From positions 1-37,945 of the forward strand of contig CACYBS010000271.1 in assembly GCA_902772725.1 (NCBI GenBank): DNA of 37,945 nucleotides, written 5' to 3'. The notes under the pieces are model-generated. The model worked only from the letters and a program-made list of their open reading frames with translations. It was not told where the DNA came from and ran no database searches. Numbering within the stretch: the stretch's first letter is position 1; every line of letters starts with the position of its first letter. The translations under genes and the position numbers were made by a program. This stretch comes from Erysipelothrix rhusiopathiae (GTDB taxonomy: Bacteria; Bacillota_I; Bacilli_A; Erysipelotrichales; Erysipelotrichaceae). Below, piece by piece: positions 1 to 9,249 of the stretch.

Positions 1-3
1 GAA

Positions 4-40
4 ATCTCCTGGTGTCCCTTTCTCGGACACTGCTATTATA
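4..40 (-). promoter_or_regulatory. Promoter and leader of a gene beyond the left edge
   Basis: Read on the minus strand there is a consensus -10 hexamer TATAAT (35-40), a 6-bp inverted repeat GTGTCC/GGACAC (12-17 and 25-30) and a Shine-Dalgarno-like AGGAGA (5-10) four bases from the window edge. This is the expected start of a minus-strand gene whose ATG would lie just outside. No convincing -35 is seen. The inverted repeat sits in the leader and could be a small operator or hairpin. Confidence 0.5.
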
Positions 41-93
41 CCATACAGTTGATTAGCTTTTTACCACCGCTGTGCAAATGAAGATTTATACCG

Positions 94-118
94 AAAAAAA
101 GGGGGTAGAACGACCCCT
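94..118 (-). terminator. Rho-independent terminator of the BMP lipoprotein gene
   Basis: On the minus strand GGGGT and ACCCC arms enclose a 6-base loop and are followed by a run of seven T. It lies directly after the lipoprotein stop codon and separates this gene from the promoter at the left edge. Confidence 0.75.
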
Positions 119-119
119 G

Positions 120-1223
120 TTAACCCATTGACCCTTCGTCTTTTACTTTAATCTGCACTTCCGGCATTTTATCTGTTGAATTATCGATCTTAACTTCGCC
201 GTTTAATATGCGTCTTACAAGTTCATTATAATCTTCTTCGGTAAAGCCTTCTGCCCATTGCGTAGAAGGAGCCAGCTGAAGATAGTTGTCCGTTGGATTT
301 TCTGAAACAATTCCCAGATTCTGCTCCTGGCCCCCGTATTTATCCCATTCATCGTTTTTAATAGAGTCTAAGAGTGTGAATACAGTTTCCGTAAGTCCCT
401 TCATAGCGGATGTTACCGTCATATCTTTTCCGTATTTTTCTAAGATAATAGGAGCCTGGTCAACATCGACACCGATTACTTTTCCGTTTTCTTTAAGTGC
501 TGCTTCACAGGCTGAATCGTAGATAGAACCTCCGCACGCAAATACGATCTGTGTTCCCGATTGATACCAGGTATCCATACGTGCAGTAATACCGGCATCT
601 CCATAGAATTTACCGCCGTATACATATTTTACAGATACGGCATCAGTCTTCCCCAGCTCAACGGCTGCATCATTGGCCCCCTGTAAATAACCGTAACCAA
701 AGCGAACGATGGATGGTACAGCCATACCGCCTAAGAATCCCAGGTTTTCATAACCGAGCTTGACAGCACAATAGCCTGCCAGATATCCGCCGATTTCTTC
801 TTTGTACACAGCTGTATATGCGTTATCCGTAAGTTCTATACCCGATACATCAAGGGCGATGAACTTAACATCCGTATATTGCGGTGCCAGTTCTTCAATA
901 ACCGGACCGAATACATATCCCGGTAATACAAGGACATTAAAACCATCATCGATTGCCTCTTCCATGGACGCAATGCGGTCCTGGTCAGCATCGGATATCG
1001 GCTTCTTATAAGTAAAATCACATTCGTTTTCTTCACACCATTTTTTACATGCTTCATATGTGGTCTGATTAAAAGAACGATCGGTAATATCACCATAGTC
1101 GGTAATCATCGCCACCCGCATTTCTCCATCTGAAATGAGATATTCATCATCCTGAAATAACACACATGCAGAAAGACTGAATACCATAATAAAAGCCATA
1201 AAGACCATATACAATTTTTTCAT
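120..1223 (-). CDS. BMP-family substrate-binding lipoprotein (nucleoside ABC importer type)
   Basis: A 367-residue periplasmic-binding-protein-like lipoprotein. The N-terminus has a basic start, a hydrophobic core and a lipobox LSAC with Cys20 as the lipidation site. The body has BMP/PnrA-type signatures: DRSFNQTTYE near residue 48, the LVLPGYVFGP segment, a GGMAVPSIVRFGYGY segment and VIGVDVDQAP. Family members bind purine nucleosides and feed an ATP-binding and permease complex on the cell surface. No ABC partners are in the window. It has its own AGGAGG ribosome site and -10 box, and its own terminator, so it is probably monocistronic. Its position beside de novo purine genes fits purine salvage, but the ligand is inferred. 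Confidence 0.85.
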   Translation of the reverse strand: MKKLYMVFMAFIMVFSLSACVLFQDDEYLISDGEMRVAMITDYGDITDRSFNQTTYEACKKWCEENECDFTYKKPISDADQDRIASMEEAIDDGFNVLVLPGYVFGPVIEELAPQYTDVKFIALDVSGIELTDNAYTAVYKEEIGGYLAGYCAVKLGYENLGFLGGMAVPSIVRFGYGYLQGANDAAVELGKTDAVSVKYVYGGKFYGDAGITARMDTWYQSGTQIVFACGGSIYDSACEAALKENGKVIGVDVDQAPIILEKYGKDMTVTSAMKGLTETVFTLLDSIKNDEWDKYGGQEQNLGIVSENPTDNYLQLAPSTQWAEGFTEEDYNELVRRILNGEVKIDNSTDKMPEVQIKVKDEGSMG

Positions 1224-1297
1224 ACCGCTCCTCCTGAAAGAGACGTTTATTAAGAATTTAAAATCTTTCCTTTAAAAAGAAAGCTCTTCCATTCCCT

Positions 1298-1303
1298 ATT
1301 ATA
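1298..1303 (-). promoter_or_regulatory. -10 element for the BMP lipoprotein gene
   Basis: Perfect TATAAT on the minus strand, about 75 bases upstream of the ATG and abutting the T-tract of the upstream ybjQ terminator. No good -35 is visible at 17 bp. Confidence 0.45.
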
Positions 1304-1304
1304 A

Positions 1305-1344
1305 CGAAAAAAAGTCGATTATACTTTTTTTCTGTATAATCGAC
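1305..1344 (-). terminator. Terminator of the MerR-YbjQ unit
   Basis: Perfect 11-bp stem (1314-1324 with 1334-1344) followed on the minus strand by seven T. It lies 7 bases after the ybjQ stop codon. Confidence 0.9.
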
Positions 1345-1351
1345 ATACTTT

Positions 1352-1666
1352 TTATTCAATAAATTTAACTGCTGTTCCGTATGCGACAACTTCGGCTGCT
1401 CCCTGCATAACCTGGGCAGAACCAAACCGTACTCCGATGATCGCATCCGCTCCTAGAGCTTCGGCTTCATCCACCATTCGTTTTGTGGCAATTTGACGTG
1501 CTTCTGTCAACATTTCGGTATAACCGACAATTTCTCCGCCGACAAGCGTTTTCATACCGGCCATAAAATCTTTACCTACATTTTTAGTTTGAACAACCGT
1601 TCCTTTTACCAATCCTAATACTTCAATTTCTTTTCCCGGATAGGATTCAATACTTATTAGCTTCAT
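1352..1666 (-). CDS. YbjQ/UPF0145-family protein
   Basis: A 104-residue protein with the YbjQ signature: TVVQTKNVGKDF, then a central GGEIVGYTEML, a helix with ARQIATKRMVDEAEALGADAIIGVRF, and the final VVAYGTAVKF strand. YbjQ proteins form small oligomeric rings; a heavy-metal-binding role has been suggested from fold similarity but is not proven. Length is normal for the family. Its start lies 20 bases inside the end of the MerR gene, so the two are translationally coupled and the regulator may act in the same process. Ribosome site AGGAGG precedes the ATG. Confidence 0.85.
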   Translation of the reverse strand: MKLISIESYPGKEIEVLGLVKGTVVQTKNVGKDFMAGMKTLVGGEIVGYTEMLTEARQIATKRMVDEAEALGADAIIGVRFGSAQVMQGAAEVVAYGTAVKFIE

Positions 1667-2288
1667 CCTGCTCGCCTCCTTTTAATTCATTCATCCTCTG
1701 ATACAGTGCTAATAAAACACCACCTATAATCACAACAGGAACTAACACAATAAATATTATTGCTGCATTTGGAATGGGATCCTGGGTATTAGCCCACAAC
1801 ACCAAACCAATAATACCGACCATCATAACAACCATAAATACAGCTGCCAGAATAGCTCCGGTCTTCCGGCTTTTTACATCGGACTTTTGAACATCCATAA
1901 AAGATACACCACCTTTTTCCAGCTTATTCATTTTCTCAAGATAGATATCCGGAGTGATCTCTTCAAAATCAGATGGGTCTTCTTCCAACATTCGGCACAT
2001 TTCTTCCATGATTTGATAATTTCTCTTTTGATGATGCAGGGATACAACTTGATGCTCCATACATTCCTTAAGGGTTATCTCTTTGTCCATCAGCTTGCGT
2101 ATTTGAGAGCACGGGACATCCAATTGCCTTAACAACTTGATTCTTTCCAGCTGTTTAACATCCTCTAAAGAATATTCCCGATATCCATTATTGGGATTTC
2201 GCTCCGGCTTTAATAATCCCTGATCTTCATAAAACCGGATATTTTTCTTTGTGATGCCTACCAGCTCTTCCACCTGATTGATTTTCAT
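1647..2288 (-). CDS. MerR-family regulator with two C-terminal membrane helices
   Basis: 213 residues. The N-terminal winged HTH is clear (residues 1-70: VEELVGITKKNIRFYEDQGLL, then NGYREYS). A dimerisation helix follows (about 75-102). Residues 144-166 and 173-196 are two strongly hydrophobic segments separated by a short NTQDPIPN turn, with a charged tail. MerR proteins twist promoters with over-long spacers; the effector of this one is unknown. A membrane-anchored MerR is unusual, since most family members are soluble. It is first in an operon with ybjQ (20-base overlap) behind a MerR-style promoter, so autoregulation is likely. Confidence 0.85.
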   Translation of the reverse strand: MKINQVEELVGITKKNIRFYEDQGLLKPERNPNNGYREYSLEDVKQLERIKLLRQLDVPCSQIRKLMDKEITLKECMEHQVVSLHHQKRNYQIMEEMCRMLEEDPSDFEEITPDIYLEKMNKLEKGGVSFMDVQKSDVKSRKTGAILAAVFMVVMMVGIIGLVLWANTQDPIPNAAIIFIVLVPVVIIGGVLLALYQRMNELKGGEQDEANKY

Positions 2289-2313
2289 GGTTTCCTCCAG
2301 TATTTCTGTCTTA

Positions 2314-2344
2314 AAAATAAAGCTTCCACAAAGGGGAAGGTCAA
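2314..2344 (-). promoter_or_regulatory. MerR-type promoter (19-bp spacer with dyad)
   Basis: On the minus strand TTGACC (2339-2344) and TATTTT (2314-2319) are separated by 19 bp. The spacer contains the dyad CTTCC-N7-GGAAG. An over-long spacer with central dyad is the hallmark of promoters controlled by MerR proteins. It precedes the MerR gene, so direct autoregulation is the simplest reading. Confidence 0.7.
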
Positions 2345-2365
2345 CTATTTTATTTCATTCTAGCG

Positions 2366-2394
2366 TAAAAAAAGGATCGATAATATATCGATCC
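2366..2394 (-). terminator. Terminator of the purine operon
   Basis: Perfect 9-bp stem GGATCGATA/TATCGATCC with a 3-base loop (2374-2394), then a T run of seven on the minus strand, 8 bases after the purH stop. Confidence 0.92.
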
Positions 2395-2401
2395 TGAAAT
2401 A

Positions 2402-3934
2402 TTAGTGCTTAAAGTGACGAACTCCGGTGCAAACCATGGCAATTCCATGTTCATTACATACATCGATGGAATCCTGGTCACGAATAGATCCACCCGGCTG
2501 AATGATCGCAGTAACGCCTGCCTTAATGGCTTCTTCTACTGTATCCGGCATTGGGAAGAATGCATCACTGGCAAGAACAGAACCTTTTGCCTTTTCGCCG
2601 GCCTGTTCAATGGCAATCTTAGCAGCACCGACACGGTTCATCTGACCGGCACCTACACCAACTGTCATATTGTCTCTTACAAGTACAATCGCATTGGACT
2701 TAACATGCTTAACAACCTTCCAGCCAAATAAGAGCTGCTTGATCTCTTCTTCGGTCGGCTTGCGGTTGGTTACGCAGCGAAGATCATCTGCAGTAATGGA
2801 ATGGGTATCCATATCCTGTACCAATAATCCATCGTTAACGTTTGTATATTTTAATGAGTTATTTACAGATAATGAAGTATCCAACAACATTAAGCGGATA
2901 TTTTTCTTACGTGTTAAGATCGCAAGAGCTTCATCGCTGAATTCCGGAGCGATAATGATCTCCAAGAAGATCTTAGAAAGCTTTTCCGCTAAGGATGCTT
3001 CTACTTTTCCGTTTAAGGCAACGATACCGCCAAAGATGGAAACAGGGTCTGCTTCATAAGCCTTATCCCATGCAGCTTCCACAGAATCACCGATGCCGAC
3101 ACCGCATGGATTCATATGTTTCAATCCAACAGCTGCATACTGTCCTTCGAAGTCCTTTAAGATTTCAATGGCTGCATTGCCATCCTGGATGTTGTTGTAA
3201 GAAAGTTCTTTACCATGTAACTGCTTAGCATTTGCCAGAGAGTATTTTGGATTCATTCCCTTATAGAAAGCAGCTGTCTGGTGAGGGTTTTCTCCATAGC
3301 GCAGATCCTGTACTTTATCAAAAGTAATGGTCATGCTTTCAGGGTACTTTTCACCTGTCTTCTTAGTTAAGTAGTCAGCGATCATCGCATCATAGCGTGC
3401 TGTATGACGGAATACCTTCGCAGCTAACTTTTCGCGCGTTTCTAAAGTAGTTTCGCCGTTTTCACGGATTTCAGCTAAAACCATGTCGTAATCCTTCGGA
3501 TCACAGATAACCGGAATGCTCTGGTAGTTCTTAGATGCACTTCTGAGCATTGAAGGTCCGCCGATATCGATATTTTCGATGATTTCTTCATGCGTTACAC
3601 CCGGCTTTTGAACGGTTTCCTTAAATGGATATAAGTTTACACAAACTAAATCAATATAATCAATGCCTAATTCCTGAATCTGTTTTACATGATCCGGATT
3701 GCTTCGAACACATAATAAAGCTCCATGAACTTTCGGATGTAATGTCTTTACACGACCATCCATAATTTCCGGAAATCCGGTAACATCGCTGATGCCGATC
3801 GGATGGATTCCTGCTGCTTCCAGTGCCTTTTTTGTTCCGCCTGTTGAAATGATTTCATAACCGCAGTCAACAAGTCCCTGTACGAATTCAACCAATCCTG
3901 TCTTATCAGACACGCTTACTAATGCTCTTTTCAT
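2402..3934 (-). CDS. purH: Bifunctional AICAR transformylase / IMP cyclohydrolase
   Basis: 510 residues, normal length. PurH carries out the last two steps of de novo IMP synthesis: formylation of AICAR with 10-formyl-THF, then ring closure. The N-terminal cyclohydrolase (MGS-like) domain shows ALVSVSDKTGL, STGGTKKAL, TGFPEIMDGRVKTLHPK and GGPSMLRSASKN. The C-terminal transformylase domain shows RYGENPHQ and the catalytic KHMNPCGV motif. The start overlaps the purN stop by four bases (ATGA). It is the last gene of the purE-L-M-N-H operon. ATG is preceded at a distance by AAAGGACGG. Confidence 0.97.
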   Translation of the reverse strand: MKRALVSVSDKTGLVEFVQGLVDCGYEIISTGGTKKALEAAGIHPIGISDVTGFPEIMDGRVKTLHPKVHGALLCVRSNPDHVKQIQELGIDYIDLVCVNLYPFKETVQKPGVTHEEIIENIDIGGPSMLRSASKNYQSIPVICDPKDYDMVLAEIRENGETTLETREKLAAKVFRHTARYDAMIADYLTKKTGEKYPESMTITFDKVQDLRYGENPHQTAAFYKGMNPKYSLANAKQLHGKELSYNNIQDGNAAIEILKDFEGQYAAVGLKHMNPCGVGIGDSVEAAWDKAYEADPVSIFGGIVALNGKVEASLAEKLSKIFLEIIIAPEFSDEALAILTRKKNIRLMLLDTSLSVNNSLKYTNVNDGLLVQDMDTHSITADDLRCVTNRKPTEEEIKQLLFGWKVVKHVKSNAIVLVRDNMTVGVGAGQMNRVGAAKIAIEQAGEKAKGSVLASDAFFPMPDTVEEAIKAGVTAIIQPGGSIRDQDSIDVCNEHGIAMVCTGVRHFKH

Positions 3935-4521
3935 AGAATATGTACCCGTCCTTTCTCAATCTTAATTTTGCCGTCGCAATAATATCCTACAACCTTAGGC
4001 AGAATTCTGTGTTCAATCTCTAAAACACGCTTTTGAATGTCTTCTGCCGTGTCCAAATCGGCAATTGATACTGCCTCTTGATAAATAATCGGTCCTCCAT
4101 CCACTTCTTCACTTACGAAATGAATAGTAGCTCCACTCACCTTAGCCCCTCTTGCCAGAACCGCTTCATGTACATGCATGCCATACATCCCCGGTCCGCA
4201 GAAAGAAGGAATCAATGATGGATGAATATTGATGATTTTATTTGGATACGCCTCAATCAGCTCTTTGCTTAAGATCGCAAGATATCCTGCTAATACCACA
4301 AAATCAATGTTTTCATCCTGCAGTTTTTTCAACAATTCTTTTTGATCACGAATATAGGCTGTTGGGATGCCTGCCTGTTTGGCACGTTCAAGTCCATAAG
4401 CTGCTTTGCGGTTGGATACCACAAGAGCGATTTCACCATGGATATCGCCTGCTTTCCAGGCATCGATGATCGACTGAAGATCCGTTCCTGATCCCGAGAC
4501 CAAAACGGCCATTCTTAACAT
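3931..4521 (-). CDS. purN: Phosphoribosylglycinamide (GAR) formyltransferase
   Basis: 196 residues. It transfers a formyl group from 10-formyl-THF to GAR, step 3 of purine synthesis. Visible signatures are the phosphate-binding VSGSGTDLQSII near the N-terminus, VVSNRKAAYGLERA, the catalytic NIHPSLIPSF (Asn and His) and the Asp-bearing HFVSEEVDGGPII. The start lies 7 bases inside purM; the stop overlaps the purH start. A GGGAG ribosome site supports the ATG used here. Confidence 0.96.
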   Translation of the reverse strand: MLRMAVLVSGSGTDLQSIIDAWKAGDIHGEIALVVSNRKAAYGLERAKQAGIPTAYIRDQKELLKKLQDENIDFVVLAGYLAILSKELIEAYPNKIINIHPSLIPSFCGPGMYGMHVHEAVLARGAKVSGATIHFVSEEVDGGPIIYQEAVSIADLDTAEDIQKRVLEIEHRILPKVVGYYCDGKIKIEKGRVHIL

Positions 4522-5540
4522 ATTTTTACTCCCTTTTCGCCTTCAACAATCATACCGAGCTCACAGCACTTTTCACCCGCATTGCGGATGGCTGCCATTG
4601 CCGGTTTTACATCCTTTGGATCTACGGCAATGACCATACCGATTCCCATATTGAAGGTGTTATACATCATCTGTTCTGTGACAACACCTTTTCTTGCGAT
4701 CAAAGTGAAAATCGGAGGTACCTTATAGGAATTCTTTTTAATGATTGCCTTTACTCCATCCGGTAACATTCTAGGAACGTTTTCATAGAATCCGCCACCG
4801 GTAATATGTGAGCAGCCCTTTACTTTAATGCCGGCATCTTTCAAATTTTTTAATGCCTTTACATAGATACGGGTAGGTGCCAACAAAGCTTCGCCTAAGG
4901 TCATATCTAATTCATCGTAATAGGTCTCCAAGGATTCTTTGGTCATCTCAAAGATAGAGCGAACCAGGCTGAATCCGTTGGAATGTACGCCGCTGGAGGC
5001 AATTCCGATTAAAACATCACCTTTTTTGATGGTAGATCCATCAATAATATCCTTTTTGTCTACGACACCAACCGCAAATCCGGCAAGGTCGTATTCATCT
5101 TCTTCCATCAAGCCCGGATGTTCTGCGGTTTCTCCGCCAATTAAAGCACATCCGCACTGCTTGCAGCCTTCGGCAACTCCGGATACGATTGTCGCAATTT
5201 TTTCCGGATAGTTTTTACCACAGGCAATGTAATCTAAGAAGAACAACGGCTCACCACCGGCACAGGCGATGTCATTTACACACATCGCAACCGCATCGAT
5301 TCCGATGGTATCGTGCTTATCCATCACAAATGCCAATTTTACCTTGGTTCCGCATCCATCGGTTCCCGATAACAGAACCGGTTCATCCATCTGCTTAATA
5401 TTGCTTAAATCAAAGGCACCGGCAAAGCCGCCAAGTCCACCGAGTACTTCCGGACGAAGCGTTTCCTTTACATGTTCTTTCATTAATTCCACCGATTTAT
5501 AACCGGCTTCAATATCTACTCCTGCGCTTTTGTAATCCAT
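4515..5540 (-). CDS. purM: Phosphoribosylformylglycinamidine cyclo-ligase (AIR synthetase)
   Basis: 341 residues. ATP-dependent closure of FGAM to AIR, step 5. Family features are YKSAGVDIEAGYKSVE at the N-terminus, the nucleotide-binding LSGTDGCGTKVKLA, the ALIGGETAEHPG motif, GVHSNGFSLVR, and the HITGGGFYENVPRML stretch. Located 8 bases after purL and overlapping purN. An AAGGAG ribosome site lies 7 bases before the ATG. Confidence 0.97.
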   Translation of the reverse strand: MDYKSAGVDIEAGYKSVELMKEHVKETLRPEVLGGLGGFAGAFDLSNIKQMDEPVLLSGTDGCGTKVKLAFVMDKHDTIGIDAVAMCVNDIACAGGEPLFFLDYIACGKNYPEKIATIVSGVAEGCKQCGCALIGGETAEHPGLMEEDEYDLAGFAVGVVDKKDIIDGSTIKKGDVLIGIASSGVHSNGFSLVRSIFEMTKESLETYYDELDMTLGEALLAPTRIYVKALKNLKDAGIKVKGCSHITGGGFYENVPRMLPDGVKAIIKKNSYKVPPIFTLIARKGVVTEQMMYNTFNMGIGMVIAVDPKDVKPAMAAIRNAGEKCCELGMIVEGEKGVKIC

Positions 5541-5548
5541 AGGTCTCC

Positions 5549-8500
5549 TTACTTATGGGTGAAATACTTCACACCGTTTTCAAAAATATTCTGGTCTTTA
5601 TTACCGGAGATGTTCTTGAATAAACCTGTTTCCCATCTCTCGCTGTGACCCATCTTTCCGAAGATCTTTCCATCTTCAGAGAAGATACCTTCAATTGCCA
5701 TATAAGAACCATTGATGTTGTCAAGACCGTTCATCGTTGGCTCACCGTTTTCATTTACGTACTGTGTTGCGATTTGTCCGTTGGCAGCCAGCTTGTCCAG
5801 TACTTCTTTAGAAGCCACAAATTTACCTTCACCATGGCTCATTGCGATGGAGTACGTTTCGCCCGGCTTCATAGATGCAAACCAAGGGGATGCATTAGAA
5901 GTAACACGGGTACGGGCAATATGGCTTACGTGACGGTTGATATTGTTACGGAATAAGGTTGGGTTGTTCTCATCCAGTTTTTCAATATCACCATATGGTA
6001 ATAATCCGGATTTGATCAATGCCTGGAATCCGTTACAGATACCTAAAATCAAACCATCGTTGTTACGCATTGTCTGAATGGCTTCCCAAATCTTCGGGTT
6101 ACGGAGTACGTTGGCAATAAATTTACCCGATCCATCCGGCTCATCACCACTGGAGAATCCGCCGACAACCATCAAGATCTGAGCTTTAGAAATCTCATCG
6201 GCTAATTTATCAATGCTCTTCTTAATGTTTTCAACCGTTAAGTTATTGAAGACAACCTGATGAACCTCAGCACCGGCTCTTTCAAATTTCTGAGTTGTAT
6301 CATATTCGCAGTTCTGTCCCGGGAAGATTGGAATCACAACAACCGGTTTTTCCACAACTTCTTTAGACTGCCCAACTTTTTTATCCACTAATGCGGTTTC
6401 TACAACACCTTCATTACGGTCTACATAAACCGGATAAATATCGTTGTAGCGCTTCTGCCATGTAGAAATGGCTTCATCCATAGTAACAACTTCATCATTG
6501 ATTACGATATTTCCGGATTCATTGGTAATACCGATCAAAGTAAAGTGTGGGTCAAGGATAATTTCTGTTGTCTCTACAACCATCGATCCGATATTGAATC
6601 CATATGGATCTTCATCGGTCGTGATGGCAGCACCTAACTTATTACCGAATGCCATCTTGGCAACCGCATATCCGATACCACCGTATTTAACGGATGAGGC
6701 AGAGATAATCTTACCTTCTTTCATATACTGACGAACGGTTTTAAAGTTATCCTTTAACTGTTCATAATTCGGAACATGTCCTTCTAACGGTTCATGTTTA
6801 ATTAAATAAATGTAGTTGGCCGGTTTCTTGAAAGATGCAGAAACAATATTCTGTGTCTTTTCTGTAGTAACCGCAAAAGTAATCAATGTAGGCGGAACAT
6901 GGATATCCATATATGTTCCGGACATGGAATCCTTACCACCGATTGCCGGTGTTTCAAATGCCATTTGGGCATCAATTAATCCTAATAATGCCTCAAACGG
7001 ATACCCCCACTTCTTAGGGTCTTTGCCAACGCGTTCAAAATATTCCTGGTTGGACAGACGGCATGTCGCATAATCAGCACCAACTGCTGTGATACGGGTT
7101 AAAGCTTCTACTACAGAATAAGAAGCGCCTAAATATGGAGAATACTTTGATAATTTCGGATCAAAGCCATATGCCATAACAGAAGCTGTATCGGTCATAC
7201 CAAATACCGGTAATTTTTGAACAGATGCTTCTTCCGGAGTTAACTGATAAGCTCCGCCAAACGGCATCAATACGGTACTCTTACCGATGGAGGCATCAAA
7301 CATTTCTGCCATACCGATCTGACAGGCAACATTTTCATCCTGCAGAGCATCCAGTAAGGAATCATATTTTTTATCAAACGGTTTCTCATCATATTCGGAA
7401 GGCATAACGGTTACTTCCTGATGTTGGCGGACACCGTTGGTATTTAAGAAGTCGCGGGACATATCCACGATCGTATCGCCGCGCCAATGCATGACTAAGC
7501 GGTTGGTATCGGTAACATCGGCTACTTTAATGGTATCTAAGTTTTCCTTATAGGCTTCTTCTTTAAAGGCTTCAAAGTCCTCGGCCGCAATACAGCATGC
7601 CATACGTTCCTGGGATTCACTGATCGCAAGCTCGGTACCATCTAAGCCCTGATATTTAACCGGAACAACATCCAGGTTGATATCTAAACCATCGGCTAAT
7701 TCGCCGACCGCAACACTGACACCGCCGGCACCAAAGTCATTGGCCTTTTTAATTAATTTTGTAGCAGCAGGGTTACGGAATAAACGCTGTAATTTACGTT
7801 CGATCGGGGCATTTCCCTTCTGTACTTCACTGGAACATTTTTCCAAAGAAGTTTCATTGTGTTCTTTTGAAGAACCGGTTGCACCACCGATTCCATCACG
7901 TCCGGTTGCACCACCGATCATAACGATGATATCGCCCGGCTGCGGTTTTTCACGTTTAACATGTGATTTAGGAGCAGCACCGACTACAGCACCCACTTCC
8001 ATACGCTTGGCAACATAGCCTTCATCATATAACTCCTCTACAAATGTAGTAGCTAACCCAATCTGGTTACCGTAAGAGGAATATCCCTGGGCAGCTGTCT
8101 TAGAGATCTTTGACTGCGGTAATTTATGTTCTAATGTTTCACTGATCGGCTTTGTGATATCACCGGCACCGGTAATACGCATTGCCTGATATACGTAGCT
8201 TCTTCCGGATAATGGGTCACGGATAGCTCCGCCGATACAGGTGCTGGCTCCACCAAACGGTTCAATTTCGGTTGGGTGGTTGTGAGTTTCGTTTTTAAAC
8301 ATCAACAGCCAGTCTTCTTCATTTCCGTTGACATCAACCTTGATTTCTACCGAGCAGGCGTTGATCTCATCGCTGACTTCCATATCATCCAGCTTGCCGA
8401 CCTTACGCATATATTTACCGGCAATCGTTGCCATATCCATTAAGGTCTGTTCTTTTTTACCGCCGTGAACCTTATTTCTTAATTCTAAATATCTTTCATA

Positions 8501-9241
8501 GGATGCCTGAAGCTGGTCTTGAAGGATATCGGATTGGAAAGTAATTGATTCCAAAACGGTTTCAAATGTAGTATGACGGCAATGGTCGGACCAATATGTA
8601 TCCAGCACCTTCAGCTCAGTCATTGTACATTCTCTTTTTTCTTCATTTTTGAAGTAATCGCGAATGAATTGAATATCCTCAAATGACATGGCCAGACCTT
8701 CTTTAATACGAAGATCTTCTAAGGCTTTATCATCCATTGAAAGGAATCCTGTGATATACGGTACCGGTTTTACTTCGATATCCATATCATCTTCTAATAC
8801 CGATAAGTCCTTTACACGGGCTTCTACCGGGTTAACGATATAGTGAGTAATTTCATCAATATCCTCATCGCTTACTGTACCTTCAAATACCAATAAAGTA
8901 CCTGAGTAGATACGAACGGTCTGTTTGTTGTTGAGAAGCATCAAGCACTGCATAGCACTGTCTGCTCTCTGGTCATATTGGCCCGGCAGATATTCATAGG
9001 CAAGATACTTCTTACCTGTTAAATCCACATCATCATAAACCGTATCGGTTACAACTTCCGAACATACATTTTTCTTCAACAATTCAATATCGCTGTCATC
9101 GGCTTCAAAGATGTCATAGATATTGTATTGTGTTAATCCAAAATCATCACTTAAGGAAAGAGACTGTTTCAATTCCTGACAGAGAGATTGACTTTCTACC
9201 TGAAACTGTTCTTTCTTTTGTACAAATATACGAGTATTCAT
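5549..9241 (-). CDS. purL: Phosphoribosylformylglycinamidine synthase, single-chain form
   Basis: 1230 residues. It converts FGAR to FGAM with glutamine and ATP, step 4. The order is an N-terminal PurS-like region (about 1-160), a linker with TYWSDHCRHTTF (about 215-227), two AIRS-type ATP-binding halves (FKNETHNHPTEIEPFGGAST; FGAGGVSVAVGELADG; GGKDSMSGTY), and a C-terminal class I glutaminase starting near residue 965 with FPGQNCEYDTTQKFERAGAE. The glutaminase nucleophile is the Cys of LGICNGFQAL, followed by the His-containing SHGEGKF and HSER. Bacillus uses separate PurS, PurQ and PurL, so the fusion helps place the organism. Flanked by 8-base gaps on both sides. Confidence 0.97.
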   Translation of the reverse strand: MNTRIFVQKKEQFQVESQSLCQELKQSLSLSDDFGLTQYNIYDIFEADDSDIELLKKNVCSEVVTDTVYDDVDLTGKKYLAYEYLPGQYDQRADSAMQCLMLLNNKQTVRIYSGTLLVFEGTVSDEDIDEITHYIVNPVEARVKDLSVLEDDMDIEVKPVPYITGFLSMDDKALEDLRIKEGLAMSFEDIQFIRDYFKNEEKRECTMTELKVLDTYWSDHCRHTTFETVLESITFQSDILQDQLQASYERYLELRNKVHGGKKEQTLMDMATIAGKYMRKVGKLDDMEVSDEINACSVEIKVDVNGNEEDWLLMFKNETHNHPTEIEPFGGASTCIGGAIRDPLSGRSYVYQAMRITGAGDITKPISETLEHKLPQSKISKTAAQGYSSYGNQIGLATTFVEELYDEGYVAKRMEVGAVVGAAPKSHVKREKPQPGDIIVMIGGATGRDGIGGATGSSKEHNETSLEKCSSEVQKGNAPIERKLQRLFRNPAATKLIKKANDFGAGGVSVAVGELADGLDINLDVVPVKYQGLDGTELAISESQERMACCIAAEDFEAFKEEAYKENLDTIKVADVTDTNRLVMHWRGDTIVDMSRDFLNTNGVRQHQEVTVMPSEYDEKPFDKKYDSLLDALQDENVACQIGMAEMFDASIGKSTVLMPFGGAYQLTPEEASVQKLPVFGMTDTASVMAYGFDPKLSKYSPYLGASYSVVEALTRITAVGADYATCRLSNQEYFERVGKDPKKWGYPFEALLGLIDAQMAFETPAIGGKDSMSGTYMDIHVPPTLITFAVTTEKTQNIVSASFKKPANYIYLIKHEPLEGHVPNYEQLKDNFKTVRQYMKEGKIISASSVKYGGIGYAVAKMAFGNKLGAAITTDEDPYGFNIGSMVVETTEIILDPHFTLIGITNESGNIVINDEVVTMDEAISTWQKRYNDIYPVYVDRNEGVVETALVDKKVGQSKEVVEKPVVVIPIFPGQNCEYDTTQKFERAGAEVHQVVFNNLTVENIKKSIDKLADEISKAQILMVVGGFSSGDEPDGSGKFIANVLRNPKIWEAIQTMRNNDGLILGICNGFQALIKSGLLPYGDIEKLDENNPTLFRNNINRHVSHIARTRVTSNASPWFASMKPGETYSIAMSHGEGKFVASKEVLDKLAANGQIATQYVNENGEPTMNGLDNINGSYMAIEGIFSEDGKIFGKMGHSERWETGLFKNISGNKDQNIFENGVKYFTHK

Positions 9242-9249
9242 TTTTTCTC

